Below, one piece after another: positions 1 to 8,158 of a DNA stretch of 64,000 bases. Below the pieces are notes generated by a model. It was not told where the DNA came from and did not search any database. It was given only the letters and a program-made list of their open reading frames with translations. Within the stretch, counting starts at the first letter, position 1, and every line of letters starts with the position of its first letter. This stretch comes from Algoriphagus lacus. GTDB taxonomy: Bacteria > Bacteroidota > Bacteroidia > Cytophagales > Cyclobacteriaceae. The position numbers were made by a program, and so were the translations under genes. The stretch is from positions 434,001 to 498,000 of the forward strand of contig NZ_QXML01000001.1 in NCBI RefSeq assembly GCF_003583985.1. Direction: 5' to 3'.

Positions 1-611
1 TCCTTGATGGATTTGGTGAAAAGTTTTATGGGATTGACGATGTAATTCGGCAAGCGTAAGAAAAACAACATCCCGAAGGCTATTCCCGAAACCCCGATTA
101 TGATCATGTAGGTGACAATCTGCTCCGATTTGGTTTTGGCAATATCACTTTTGGAAAAAATGGATTCTTCGTTGAGCAGGAAAATCGAATCGGTGAGGGT
201 TTTTATTTTACTGTTTAAAATCCAAAGTTCCTGATCACCTGTTTTTTGGGAGGAAAGCCCCAAAGAAATTTGCTCCAGATACTCATTTACTAGACCTATG
301 AGGTTTTCGGTAAGGGCTTTTTCGCCCTGTTCGGTGATATTTGCTTTTTGAGAATTTAGCAGCGCAGTGATCTCTGCTGATTTTTTTTCAAATTCTTCCC
401 TGGTCAACACCTCCCGTACATGCCTCTCCTGAAGCTGATCAATTTGTTGGTTAATTGTCCGCATGTAATCCATCGACCGGTAGTTGTCCTTCAGGACATT
501 GTCATTATACTCTTTAACCAAGTTCAGATAAAACACCCCGATACCGGCGATGATTATTATTATCCCAAGTAGGAAAAATTGAGAGAGATAAAGTTTTGCT
601 TTGATTTTCAT
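1..611 (-). CDS. Membrane sensor histidine kinase, N-terminal part (cut by window edge)
   Basis: The minus-strand frame begins at an ATG at 611 and stays open to base 1, so only the first ~203 residues are visible. They show a short cytoplasmic start, a TM helix at about residues 10-28, a ~145-residue charged, helical extracytoplasmic region, a second TM helix at about 172-190 and the start of a HAMP domain (NPIKLFTKS). The kinase core should lie beyond base 1. It starts 7 nt after the stop of the short KdpD and so probably ends the kdp operon. The input region is helical and is not the four-helix DUF4118 region of classical KdpD. I infer that it is the kinase half of a split Kdp sensor and the partner of the NtrC-type regulator at 6689-8032. 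The histidine itself is not visible. Confidence 0.8.
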   Translation of the reverse strand, partial: MKIKAKLYLSQFFLLGIIIIIAGIGVFYLNLVKEYNDNVLKDNYRSMDYMRTINQQIDQLQERHVREVLTREEFEKKSAEITALLNSQKANITEQGEKALTENLIGLVNEYLEQISLGLSSQKTGDQELWILNSKIKTLTDSIFLLNEESIFSKSDIAKTKSEQIVTYMIIIGVSGIAFGMLFFLRLPNYIVNPIKLFTKSIK

Positions 612-618
612 GGGTAGA

Positions 619-1737
619 TCAGAATACAATAATTAGATCAATTTCTTTTCCCTCAATTTTTTTCAAAAGCCCGTCGAGGTAATTTTTTCCTAAGATCATT
701 CTAATCAAGCCAAAAGAAGGCTTGCCGATCACAATATTAGTGGCTTTTATCTGGTCTGCTATCTGGCAGATTTCCTCAGGGATGTCGTCTCCTTGCCGTC
801 GGTAGATTTTAGCGCCCAATTCTGTTGCCCATTTTAGGTTTTGTAGCAGTTTCCGTTGTTGGGCGAGATTGATTCGATCGGGATTTTCCTTCCTGCTTTG
901 CACATAGATTACTGCCCATTTGCCATGGTATCGCTCTGCCAGCCTGGAGGTCTTTCGGATGATTTTTTTTCCGCCTTCATAATTACTGCTGATGCAAGCC
1001 AAAAATATCTCCCGTGCAGCCGAATGGGCAGCTAGGGATTGTAGATCAATTTTTTTCTCTACCTGCATCGCGACCTGCCGCAACGCCAAATCCCTCAATT
1101 GCAGGATGGTTTCGGGTTTGAAAAAATTTTCAAGAGCCTTTCCGATTTTTTCACCTGAGTAGATTTTGCCTTCTTTTAGACGCTTGATCAAGTCGTCCGA
1201 TGGCAAATCAATGTTGACTACTTCGTCGGCATAGGAAAGAATTTTGTCAGGAATACACTCCTGAATTTTGACTTTGGTGAGTTTTTCTACGATGTCGTTG
1301 AGACTTTCCAGGTGCTGGACATTGAAGGCTGTGATTACATTGATTCCTGCTTCGAGCAATTCCATCACATCTTGCCATCGTTTTTGATTTTTTGATCCCG
1401 GAATATTGGAGTGGGCAAGTTCGTCCACAATCACCACTTCCGGTCGGATCCTTAGAATGGTTTCAAGGTCCATTTCCTCCAGATTTTTCCCCTTGTAAAA
1501 AGTCTTTTTACGGGGGATCAAAGGAAGCCCTTTCACCAAGGCCTCCGTCTCAGCGCGCTGGTGGGTTTCAATCAGTCCGATTTTGACTTCTACGCCTGCT
1601 TGAAGTAGCTCTTGTGCTTCCTGAAGCATCCGGTAGCTTTTGCCTACTCCGGCAATCATACCCACATAGACCTTTAGTCTGCCTTTTTTCCGTTTGAATA
1701 TCTGGGAAAGAAAGAAATTTTCCTCTTGTTCGCTCAT
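619..1737 (-). CDS. kdpD: Short KdpD: sensor N-terminal domain plus Usp domain, no kinase
   Basis: 372 residues against about 890 for E. coli KdpD. Residues ~15-225 are the KdpD N-terminal domain, with a Walker A-like loop (GMIAGVGKS) and a Walker B-like segment (VVIVDELAHSN). Residues ~245-372 form a universal-stress-protein domain (NIVIGKPSFGLIR). The four-TM DUF4118 region, GAF and histidine kinase core are absent. In classical KdpD the N-domain and Usp region are thought to sense K+/nucleotides and modulate kinase/phosphatase balance. Here that would have to occur in trans on the kinase encoded 7 nt downstream. The gene follows kdpC after 244 bp in which I see no gene, so a separate internal promoter is possible. 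The start is the ATG at 1737. Confidence 0.93.
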   Translation of the reverse strand: MSEQEENFFLSQIFKRKKGRLKVYVGMIAGVGKSYRMLQEAQELLQAGVEVKIGLIETHQRAETEALVKGLPLIPRKKTFYKGKNLEEMDLETILRIRPEVVIVDELAHSNIPGSKNQKRWQDVMELLEAGINVITAFNVQHLESLNDIVEKLTKVKIQECIPDKILSYADEVVNIDLPSDDLIKRLKEGKIYSGEKIGKALENFFKPETILQLRDLALRQVAMQVEKKIDLQSLAAHSAAREIFLACISSNYEGGKKIIRKTSRLAERYHGKWAVIYVQSRKENPDRINLAQQRKLLQNLKWATELGAKIYRRQGDDIPEEICQIADQIKATNIVIGKPSFGLIRMILGKNYLDGLLKKIEGKEIDLIIVF

Positions 1738-1981
1738 AATATGAAGGGTCTTGCAGAATTGAAAAGATCAGTAAAAAACTGACCGTTTTCTAGTTGATTA
1801 GCACTTTGCGTCAACGCCTTGAAATTGGGTTATAGTAACTTTTTCCACTAATTATGGGATTCAGTTCTTCGATTATTAATTCAAATCGATCCCTAATTTT
1901 TGATCGAATCAGGCATTCAGCAGTTTTAATCTTTTCGTTTTTCCACTGACAGAATGAATTCTGAAATGTGCCAGAAATCGA

Positions 1982-2554
1982 TTAGTTTGTTAAGGTTAGC
2001 TGATCCAGAGCAAGGTTTAATGCAAGGACATTGACCAGATCGCCCGGTCCGAAAATCCCGGCGAGGGGTTGTAGGGTATGATCATCGACTAGTTCTTCGA
2101 GAAGCTTGGGCTCCAGATTCCTTGCTGAGGCCACTCTTCTGATCTGAATTCTAGCTGCTGCCACAGAAATGTGAGGATCAAGTCCGGATCCCGATGCCGT
2201 CACTAGTTCCCCTGGGATATCCCGTACCGATACCCCCGGATTAGCCTTCAGTAATGCAGTTATTCGTTCTTTAACTTGTCGGATTTGGTCCGGGTTTGTA
2301 GTTCCGTAATTGCTCCCACCGGTAGCAGAGGCATCATAATTTACCGCAGATGGCCTTCCCCAGAAGTAGTTGGCAGAGGAGAATGCTTGTCCTACTTGGG
2401 CAAAGCCAACCAACTGATCATCATGGTAAATTGGATTACCGTTGGCTTTGTCAGGCATCAATCTTCCAATTCCCCAGATGGACAAAGGATAAATCAATCC
2501 GAAGAAAACCAGGGAGACAAGCGTAAGGATCAAATAAGTTCGGATGGAATTCAT
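1982..2554 (-). CDS. kdpC: Potassium-transporting ATPase subunit C
   Basis: 190 residues, the usual KdpC length. One N-terminal TM helix (about residues 6-28, MNSIRTYLILTL onward) anchors a periplasmic domain. Family motifs include FWGRPSA, the SGGSNYG-like stretch (here ATGGSNYGTTNP), DIPGELVTASGSGLDPH and the C-terminal LVNVLALNLALD. KdpC stabilises the KdpFABC complex and supports K+/ATP-coupled transport at the inner membrane. The start is the ATG at 2554, 24 nt after kdpB, consistent with one kdpFABC transcript. Confidence 0.97.
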   Translation of the reverse strand: MNSIRTYLILTLVSLVFFGLIYPLSIWGIGRLMPDKANGNPIYHDDQLVGFAQVGQAFSSANYFWGRPSAVNYDASATGGSNYGTTNPDQIRQVKERITALLKANPGVSVRDIPGELVTASGSGLDPHISVAAARIQIRRVASARNLEPKLLEELVDDHTLQPLAGIFGPGDLVNVLALNLALDQLTLTN

Positions 2555-2578
2555 GGTAAGAGTTAAATAATGTGAGAA

Positions 2579-4615
2579 TTAAATCAGTCCGCTGATGAGT
2601 AAGTCGATGAGTTTGATCCCCAGAAAAGGGACCAGGATACCCCCAACTCCATAGATCAGGAGATTTTTGGCGAGTAATTCAGATGCACCAACGGGTCGGT
2701 ATTTGACTCCACCAAGTGCCAATGGAATCAATAAGGGAATGATGATCGCATTGAAGATCACCGCCGATAAGATCGCCGAGTCTGGGCTGCTCAGGTTCAT
2801 GATATTGAGGGCATTGAGTCCCGGAATAGAGGCTGCAAACAGCGCTGGGACTATGGCAAAATACTTCGCCACATCATTGGCAATGGAGAAAGTAGTGACA
2901 TTACCCCGTGTGATTAGCAATTGCTTTCCGATCTCAATGACTTCCAGCAGTTTGGTCGGGTCGCTGTCCAAGTCAACCATATTTGCGGCTTCTTTGGCGG
3001 CTTGGGTTCCGCTGTTCATGGCCACGCCAAGATCTGCCTGTGCCAATGCCGGGGCATCATTGGTCCCGTCACCCATCATCGCCACAAGTTTCCCTTCGGC
3101 TTGCTCTTTTTTGATGTAGTTCAGTTTATCCTCAGGCTTGGCTTCTGCGATGAAATCATCCACTCCTGCCTTGTTTGCAATAAAAGCTGCTGTCAAGGGA
3201 TTGTCTCCTGTGACCATCACGGTTCTGACACCCATTTTGCGCAATCTGTCAAAGCGCTCGTGAATCCCCGGCTTGATGATATCCTCCAGCTGGATCACCC
3301 CGATGGCTTTTTTGTCCACAGCCAGAGCAAGCGGTGTTCCGCCGTTTGCTGCGATTTCTTTCACTTTTTGTTCGAGGTATTTGAGATCTTCCTTGTTGGT
3401 AGACCAGAAGCAAATGGAGTCCCAAGATCCCTTTCTGATTTTGGTGCCATCAGGCAGATCTATTCCGCTGATTCTTGTTTCAGCGCTGAATTTGATAAGC
3501 AGGGAATTTTCCAATTCGCGGTCCTGAACCGTCACGCCAAAGCTTTTGGCAAGTTCCAGGATGGATTTTCCCTCGGGGGTTGGATCACCGATGGAGCTGA
3601 TGGCGGCATATCGGTTGAGTTTTTCACGGTCTGCCTCATGCAAAGGATAAAAATTGGTTGCCTTTCGGTTGCCGATCGTGATGGTGCCGGTCTTGTCCAG
3701 CAGCAGGACGTCGATATCTCCTGCAGTCTCCACTGCCTTGCCAGACTTGGCGATAAGGTTTGCCTTCAGTGCCCGATCCATCCCTGCTATTCCAATTGCA
3801 GAAAGCAATCCCCCTATAGTCGTCGGGATCAGACACACAAATAAAGAAATCAAAGCTGCAATCGTAATTGGGGAATCTACCAGATCCCCAAAAGACTTCA
3901 GCGTAACAGTCACTATCAGAAATACCAGCGTAAAGCTGGCAAGTAAGATGGTCAGGGCGATTTCATTGGGTGTTTTCTGACGGTTGGCCCCTTCGACCAG
4001 CTTGATCATTTTGTCAAGGAAGCTTTCTCCGGGTTCGGCGACTACTTTCACCTTGATCTGATCAGAAAGAACTTTGGTCCCCCCGATGACCGAGTTATGA
4101 TCTGTCTCAGCTTCACGGATGACGGGAGCAGATTCCCCGGTGATGGCAGATTCATCGACAGACGCCAATCCTTCGATTATTTCTCCATCTGCGGGGATGG
4201 TTTCTCCTGCTTCTACTACAAATACATCACCTTTTCTAAGCTCAGCCGAGGATATTAATTCGATACCTCCCGATGATAAGACTCTGCGTGCCTGGGTATC
4301 CTGTCGGGTTTTGCGAAGTGAGTCAGCTTGGGCTTTTCCTTTGGCTTCGGCAATTGCTTCAGCAAAATTTCCAAAGATTACCGTGATAAAAAGAATCAGC
4401 GTAATGACAAAATTATATCCGGGTGTCCCAAGCGATTCTGAACTTTGAAACAGCGATATCACCGTCACCAAGATCATGACCTGGGTGCCCAAAGCAACCA
4501 TGAACATCACCGGATTTTTGATTAATAGCTTTGGATTCAGTTTTACCAAGGATTGGAAAAGCGCAAATCTTACGCCTTCCAGGTTTATAGTTTTATTAAC
4601 AGAAGTAGTAGTCAT
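2579..4615 (-). CDS. kdpB: Potassium-transporting P-type ATPase subunit B
   Basis: 678 residues, a P-type ATPase that hydrolyses ATP to drive K+ import through KdpA. Visible motifs are the actuator-domain TGES at 159-162, the phosphorylation motif DKTGT with Asp307, the nucleotide-binding KGS motif (KIRKGSWDS) and the hinge MVTGDNPLTA and GDGTNDAPAL. The Ser in TGES falls at 162, the same number as the regulatory inhibitory phosphorylation site described in E. coli KdpB, so that control is at least possible here. TM helices lie at about 37-90, 220-285 and in the C-terminal 100 residues. The start is the ATG at 4615, 11 nt after kdpA. Confidence 0.98.
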   Translation of the reverse strand: MTTTSVNKTINLEGVRFALFQSLVKLNPKLLIKNPVMFMVALGTQVMILVTVISLFQSSESLGTPGYNFVITLILFITVIFGNFAEAIAEAKGKAQADSLRKTRQDTQARRVLSSGGIELISSAELRKGDVFVVEAGETIPADGEIIEGLASVDESAITGESAPVIREAETDHNSVIGGTKVLSDQIKVKVVAEPGESFLDKMIKLVEGANRQKTPNEIALTILLASFTLVFLIVTVTLKSFGDLVDSPITIAALISLFVCLIPTTIGGLLSAIGIAGMDRALKANLIAKSGKAVETAGDIDVLLLDKTGTITIGNRKATNFYPLHEADREKLNRYAAISSIGDPTPEGKSILELAKSFGVTVQDRELENSLLIKFSAETRISGIDLPDGTKIRKGSWDSICFWSTNKEDLKYLEQKVKEIAANGGTPLALAVDKKAIGVIQLEDIIKPGIHERFDRLRKMGVRTVMVTGDNPLTAAFIANKAGVDDFIAEAKPEDKLNYIKKEQAEGKLVAMMGDGTNDAPALAQADLGVAMNSGTQAAKEAANMVDLDSDPTKLLEVIEIGKQLLITRGNVTTFSIANDVAKYFAIVPALFAASIPGLNALNIMNLSSPDSAILSAVIFNAIIIPLLIPLALGGVKYRPVGASELLAKNLLIYGVGGILVPFLGIKLIDLLISGLI

Positions 4616-4626
4616 AGCTAGGATAA

Positions 4627-6318
4627 TCAGATGGAGAAATAATCAGCAAGAGGTCCCAGAGCCAGCGCGGGGAAAAAGGCAAGTGCAGTCACGATCAGGA
4701 TCACTGCAAGGAGGACAACCCCGAAGGCCAGACTTTCCGGTTTAAGGGAGCCGGAGGACTGGGGGATAGATTTTTTGAAAGAAAGCGATCCTACCAGTGC
4801 CAGTGGACCGATGATCGGAAAAAACCTTCCCAAGAGCATGATTATTCCTGTGAGCAGATTCCAAAATGGAGTATTGTCTCCCAACCCCTCGAAACCAGAT
4901 CCATTGTTTGAGGCTGCGGAAGTATTTTCATATAGAATCTCCGAAAAGCCATGGTAGCTGGGGTTTTTCAACCACCCCAAATCCGGATCCAGTGAAAGGG
5001 AATAGGAGGCTAAAGCAGTCCCTGCCAAAATCAGGAATGGATGCAGTAGAATTACCAAGGACGCAATTTTGATCTCTGAAGCTTCGATTTTTTTCCCCAG
5101 AAAATCCGGTGTTCGTCCGATCATTTGTCCAGCAATAAAAACCGCGACAATTACATAAACGAAGAAGTTGATAAAGCCCACTCCTACACCTCCATAAATC
5201 GCATTGATCATCATATCCAGCAGGAAGATACCGCCCGACAGCGGGCTGTGACTGTCATGCATACTATTGACCGAACCATTGGAGGTGGAGGTCGTCGAAA
5301 TCCCCCAAAAGGAGGATGCCATTGAACCAAATCGTAGTTCTTTGCCCTCCAAGTTGGGTGACGGGGCCAAGCCTAATTCTGTCAACAGGGGATTCCCTTT
5401 GTATTCTTCGACTACCGAAATGCTCACAAAAGCTAAAAAGAGAAAAGTCATCACGCCCATGAAAAGCAAAGCCAGCTTTTTCCGTTGGAGGAAGAATCCA
5501 AAGGAAAAAACCAGGGCCATAGGGATTAATAGGATGGAAATGTTTTCTACTACATTGGTCAGGTAGTTGGGGTTTTCAAAGGGGTGGGTGGAGTTAGGTC
5601 CAAAGAAGCCCCCTCCATTGGTCCCCAGCTGCTTGATGGCCACCATCGGTGCCACAGGACCTGTTGCTACTTGGACTTTTTCCCCCTCCAGTGTAGTCAC
5701 TTCCTGAAGACCTTCAAAGGTGACTGGCGTACCCCCCCAGATCAAAATCCCGCTCACAACGATGGCTAATGGTAACAGAATCCGGGTGCAGCTTTTCAGA
5801 AACAACTTATAGAAATTGCCTAACTGGCTACTCTTGTCATTTTTCAATCCCTGAAAAATCAGGGCACAGGCCGCGATCCCGGTTCCTGCACTTACGAATT
5901 GCAGCCAGCAGAATACGATCAACTGGGTGAAATAGGATGCGCCGGTTTCTCCCGAATAATGCTGGAGATTGGTGTTGGTGACAAAACTGACCGCGGTATT
6001 GAAGGCTAAGGTGGGCTCCCAGTTTCCCAGTTGTACCGGATTCCAAAAGGGATGGCTGCCTTGAATCAGAAGAAATAGAAATGCAAAAAGGAAAAAAACC
6101 AAGTTGAGGCCCAACAGGGCCTTGGCATTTTGCTTCCAATCCATGGTGTAGGAAGGATTGACTCCTGCGAAGCGCAGTAGTTTTTCCTCCAGAGAATGGA
6201 GGAAGTCAAGAAATGTAGGCTGGTCTGTGAATACCCGGTTGATGTATTTTCCCAGGGGCCAGGCCAATCCCAGGCTCACCAAAAAGATCAGGATGATACC
6301 AAGAAGTTCAGTAGTCAT
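4627..6318 (-). CDS. kdpA: Potassium-transporting ATPase subunit A (K+ channel-like)
   Basis: 563 residues with about ten hydrophobic segments. KdpA is the K+-selective, channel-derived subunit of the KdpFABC pump. Selectivity-filter-like loops are visible: TNTNLQHYSGE, GTNGGGFFGPNSTHPFENP and NNGSGFEG, with the fourth near TSTSNGSVNSM. The N-terminus (MTTELLGIILIFLV) is a TM helix followed by the family pattern PLGKYINRVF. The ATG at 6318 lies 3 nt after the kdpF stop, as expected for a co-translated kdpFA pair. Confidence 0.98.
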   Translation of the reverse strand: MTTELLGIILIFLVSLGLAWPLGKYINRVFTDQPTFLDFLHSLEEKLLRFAGVNPSYTMDWKQNAKALLGLNLVFFLFAFLFLLIQGSHPFWNPVQLGNWEPTLAFNTAVSFVTNTNLQHYSGETGASYFTQLIVFCWLQFVSAGTGIAACALIFQGLKNDKSSQLGNFYKLFLKSCTRILLPLAIVVSGILIWGGTPVTFEGLQEVTTLEGEKVQVATGPVAPMVAIKQLGTNGGGFFGPNSTHPFENPNYLTNVVENISILLIPMALVFSFGFFLQRKKLALLFMGVMTFLFLAFVSISVVEEYKGNPLLTELGLAPSPNLEGKELRFGSMASSFWGISTTSTSNGSVNSMHDSHSPLSGGIFLLDMMINAIYGGVGVGFINFFVYVIVAVFIAGQMIGRTPDFLGKKIEASEIKIASLVILLHPFLILAGTALASYSLSLDPDLGWLKNPSYHGFSEILYENTSAASNNGSGFEGLGDNTPFWNLLTGIIMLLGRFFPIIGPLALVGSLSFKKSIPQSSGSLKPESLAFGVVLLAVILIVTALAFFPALALGPLADYFSI

Positions 6319-6321
6319 GGT

Positions 6322-6399
6322 TTAGAATTTTTCTGGTTTTACAATGGCATAAATCAGGTAACCAAAGGTCACCAGGGACAGAATTAGTAAGGCTAGCAT
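6322..6399 (-). CDS. kdpF: Potassium-transporting ATPase subunit F (25-residue membrane peptide)
   Basis: A 25-codon ORF that reads MLALLILSLVTFGYL..., a single TM helix followed by the hallmark KdpF tail (IVKPEKF). It ends 3 nt before the kdpA ATG and begins 1 nt after the stop of the upstream 33-codon ORF. KdpF is a lipid-like stabilising subunit of the KdpFABC complex in the inner membrane. Position, length and the C-terminal KPEKF pattern together make the call firm despite the small size. Confidence 0.92.
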   Translation of the reverse strand: MLALLILSLVTFGYLIYAIVKPEKF

Positions 6400-6400
6400 G

Positions 6401-6502
6401 TTATTTTTTGATAAGTTGGTCGAAGAAGTCCAGCGCCCGGAAGAAGAGACCGAAAAGAGTGGCTGTAAGTAGCGTGATGGCTAGAATCTGAAGGATTTCC
6501 AT
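6401..6502 (-). CDS. Putative small membrane protein at the head of the kdp operon
   Basis: A 33-codon ORF from the ATG at 6502 to the TAA at 6401, separated by one base from the kdpF ATG. The peptide starts MEILQILAITLL, carries one hydrophobic helix (about residues 3-21), then an amphipathic stretch with RALDFFDQ, and ends LIKK, giving a positive cytoplasmic-side tail. A purine-rich GGGAGGAGG lies 15-25 nt upstream of the ATG, unusually strong for this group. I do not recognise the family. Single-base spacing to kdpF and the lack of other coding potential suggest it is translated and may be an extra small Kdp subunit or a leader peptide. Alternatively it could be a fortuitous ORF. Confidence 0.6.
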   Translation of the reverse strand: MEILQILAITLLTATLFGLFFRALDFFDQLIKK

Positions 6503-6528
6503 TAGTTGATTTGTTTTCCTCCTCCCTA

Positions 6529-6545
6529 TACTACCACGATGCCAA
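6529..6545 (-). promoter_or_regulatory. Weak sigma-54-like promoter candidate for kdp
   Basis: On the minus strand the sequence reads TTGGCATCGTGGTAGTA, about 27 nt before the first small ORF. The -24 half (TTGGCAT) fits the sigma-54 consensus TTGGCAC well. The -12 half has GT in place of GC at the GG-N10-GC spacing, so the match is partial. The preceding gene is a sigma-54 activator and ends in a terminator, so a promoter is needed here. Confidence 0.3.
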
Positions 6546-6635
6546 CTGAGAGAATCAGCCTGAAAATGTTATTAACTAGCTAAAAATCAATGAAATAAAT
6601 ACGATGTTGACAGAATCCGGGAATTCTAAAAAGTC

Positions 6636-6659
6636 AAAAACCCTTTCATTTTGGAAGGG
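6636..6659 (-). terminator. Intrinsic terminator after the NtrC-type regulator
   Basis: On the minus strand CCCTT and AAGGG flank a 9-nt loop and are followed by TTTTT. It lies 30-53 nt after the regulator's stop. A longer overlapping stem also exists (6642-6653 with 6667-6678, 11 of 12 paired). It separates the regulator transcript from the kdp transcript. Confidence 0.65.
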
Positions 6660-6688
6660 TCATTTTCAAAATGGAAGGATTGGGGATC

Positions 6689-8032
6689 TTAGCTTTCAGC
6701 AGCCAGTTGGTATTCCTCCATCTTTCTGTAGAGGGTGGTCAATCCTATCCCCAGGAGTTCGGCCGTTTTTGTTTTGTTTCCCCCCGCATGGGCCAGTGCC
6801 TTTTCGATATGGGTTTTTTCCAGGTCTTTCAGAGACCAGGAAGTGAGATGAATGCTTGGTTGATCCTGCAAAAACTGCACGGGCAGCAGGTCTACAGTCA
6901 AGTTGTTTCCCTCCAATAGGATGACTGAGCGCTCAATGACATTTCTGAGTTCGCGGATGTTACCTTTCCAACGATGGGCTTTCAATGCTTCGGCATATTC
7001 AGAGGATAGGTTTATTTCCCGAAGTCCTTCCTTCTGGGCAAATCGCTTGGCAAAATGATAAGCCAATAGCGGTATATCCTCTTTTCTGGAATCCAGGGAC
7101 GGGAGCGCAATCTGAAAAACTGCCAATCGATAAAATAAATCTTCTCTAAAATGCCCCTTTGAAACCTCATCTTCCAAGTTTCGATTAGTGGCGGCGATGA
7201 TCCGGATGTCCACTTGGGTTTCCTTGGTATCCCCCAGTTTTATGAACCTCCCGGTTTCGATGACCCGCAATAGTTTCGCTTGGAGGTCTCCTTGCAGTTC
7301 CCCGAATTCATCCAGGAAAACAGTTCCCTTGTGGGCTTCTTCCAGCAGTCCTTTTTTGTCTTTGGTAGCACCTGTAAATGCCCCAGCTTTGTAGCCAAAA
7401 AGCTCACTTTCAAGTAAATCTTTACCAAAAGCGCTGCAGTTGATGGCAATGAAGGATTGGGTTTTGCGGGTGCTTGCTCCATGGATTGCATTTGCAAAAA
7501 CCTCCTTGCCTGTCCCGGATTCACCGGTCAAAAGTACTGTAGTGTCAGTCGGGGCCACTTTTATGGCTAGCGAAATAGCCTTTTTTATTTCTTTGGAATT
7601 TCCCAAAATGGTGTCGAATCCAACCTGTTGATTAAGGCGCTGTTCCAAATGGCTGATTCGCCTGACCAATTCAGCTTTTTCGATGGCCTTTGCCACAGCA
7701 GGGATCAGTTTCTCATTGTCATCGCCCTTGACCAGGTAATCAAAGGCACCGTTTTTCATGGCTTGTATTCCATCCCGGATGTTGCCAAAGGCGGTCATAC
7801 AGATTACCTCAAGTAAAGGAAATTTTTCCTTGATCCTTCGGCAAAGATCCACTCCCGAACCATCAGGGAGACGGACATCGGAAAGGACTAGGTCAAACTC
7901 CTCCATGGATAGTTTAGTCCAGCCCTCCGAGATTCGCTCTGCAGTTTTTACCTGATACCCTTCCAATTCCAGCGTTTTGGCCAGCAGATTCCGAATATCT
8001 TTTTCGTCGTCGATGATTAGGATTTTTGGCAT
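6689..8032 (-). CDS. Sigma-54-dependent response regulator, NtrC/AtoC type
   Basis: 447 residues from the ATG at 8032 (MPKILIIDDEKD); an in-frame TTG four codons earlier is less likely. Domains: receiver (~1-120; acidic pair DDE, phospho-acceptor Asp in LVLSDVRLPDGSG, switch Lys in YLVKGDDNE), AAA+ domain (~140-380; Walker A GESGTGKE, sigma-54 contact loop GAFTGA, Walker B-type GTVFLDEFGEL) and a Fis-type HTH (~405-440; NKTKTAELLGIGLTTLYRK). Such proteins activate RNA polymerase-sigma54 after phosphorylation. It lies immediately upstream of kdpFABC on the same strand, while a kinase lies at the end of that operon. I infer that it takes the place of KdpE, although the partner is unproven. Confidence 0.95.
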   Translation of the reverse strand: MPKILIIDDEKDIRNLLAKTLELEGYQVKTAERISEGWTKLSMEEFDLVLSDVRLPDGSGVDLCRRIKEKFPLLEVICMTAFGNIRDGIQAMKNGAFDYLVKGDDNEKLIPAVAKAIEKAELVRRISHLEQRLNQQVGFDTILGNSKEIKKAISLAIKVAPTDTTVLLTGESGTGKEVFANAIHGASTRKTQSFIAINCSAFGKDLLESELFGYKAGAFTGATKDKKGLLEEAHKGTVFLDEFGELQGDLQAKLLRVIETGRFIKLGDTKETQVDIRIIAATNRNLEDEVSKGHFREDLFYRLAVFQIALPSLDSRKEDIPLLAYHFAKRFAQKEGLREINLSSEYAEALKAHRWKGNIRELRNVIERSVILLEGNNLTVDLLPVQFLQDQPSIHLTSWSLKDLEKTHIEKALAHAGGNKTKTAELLGIGLTTLYRKMEEYQLAAES

Positions 8033-8158
8033 CCGGTTTAACAATTTGAGCGGAAATCTAGAAAAAATTCAAGGACTTGGATTCACCTTTTTGCTATTGA
8101 TGGTAAGGAATCACGCCTAAGTCTTCAATTTTCAGATGTAGGTTTTAAGTAAAAACGC

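Noticed and set aside
2921..3844. 307-codon plus-strand frame opposite kdpB
   Set aside because: It is an antisense shadow of a fully motif-supported KdpB; its translation has no recognisable domain and has low-complexity His/Cys-rich composition.
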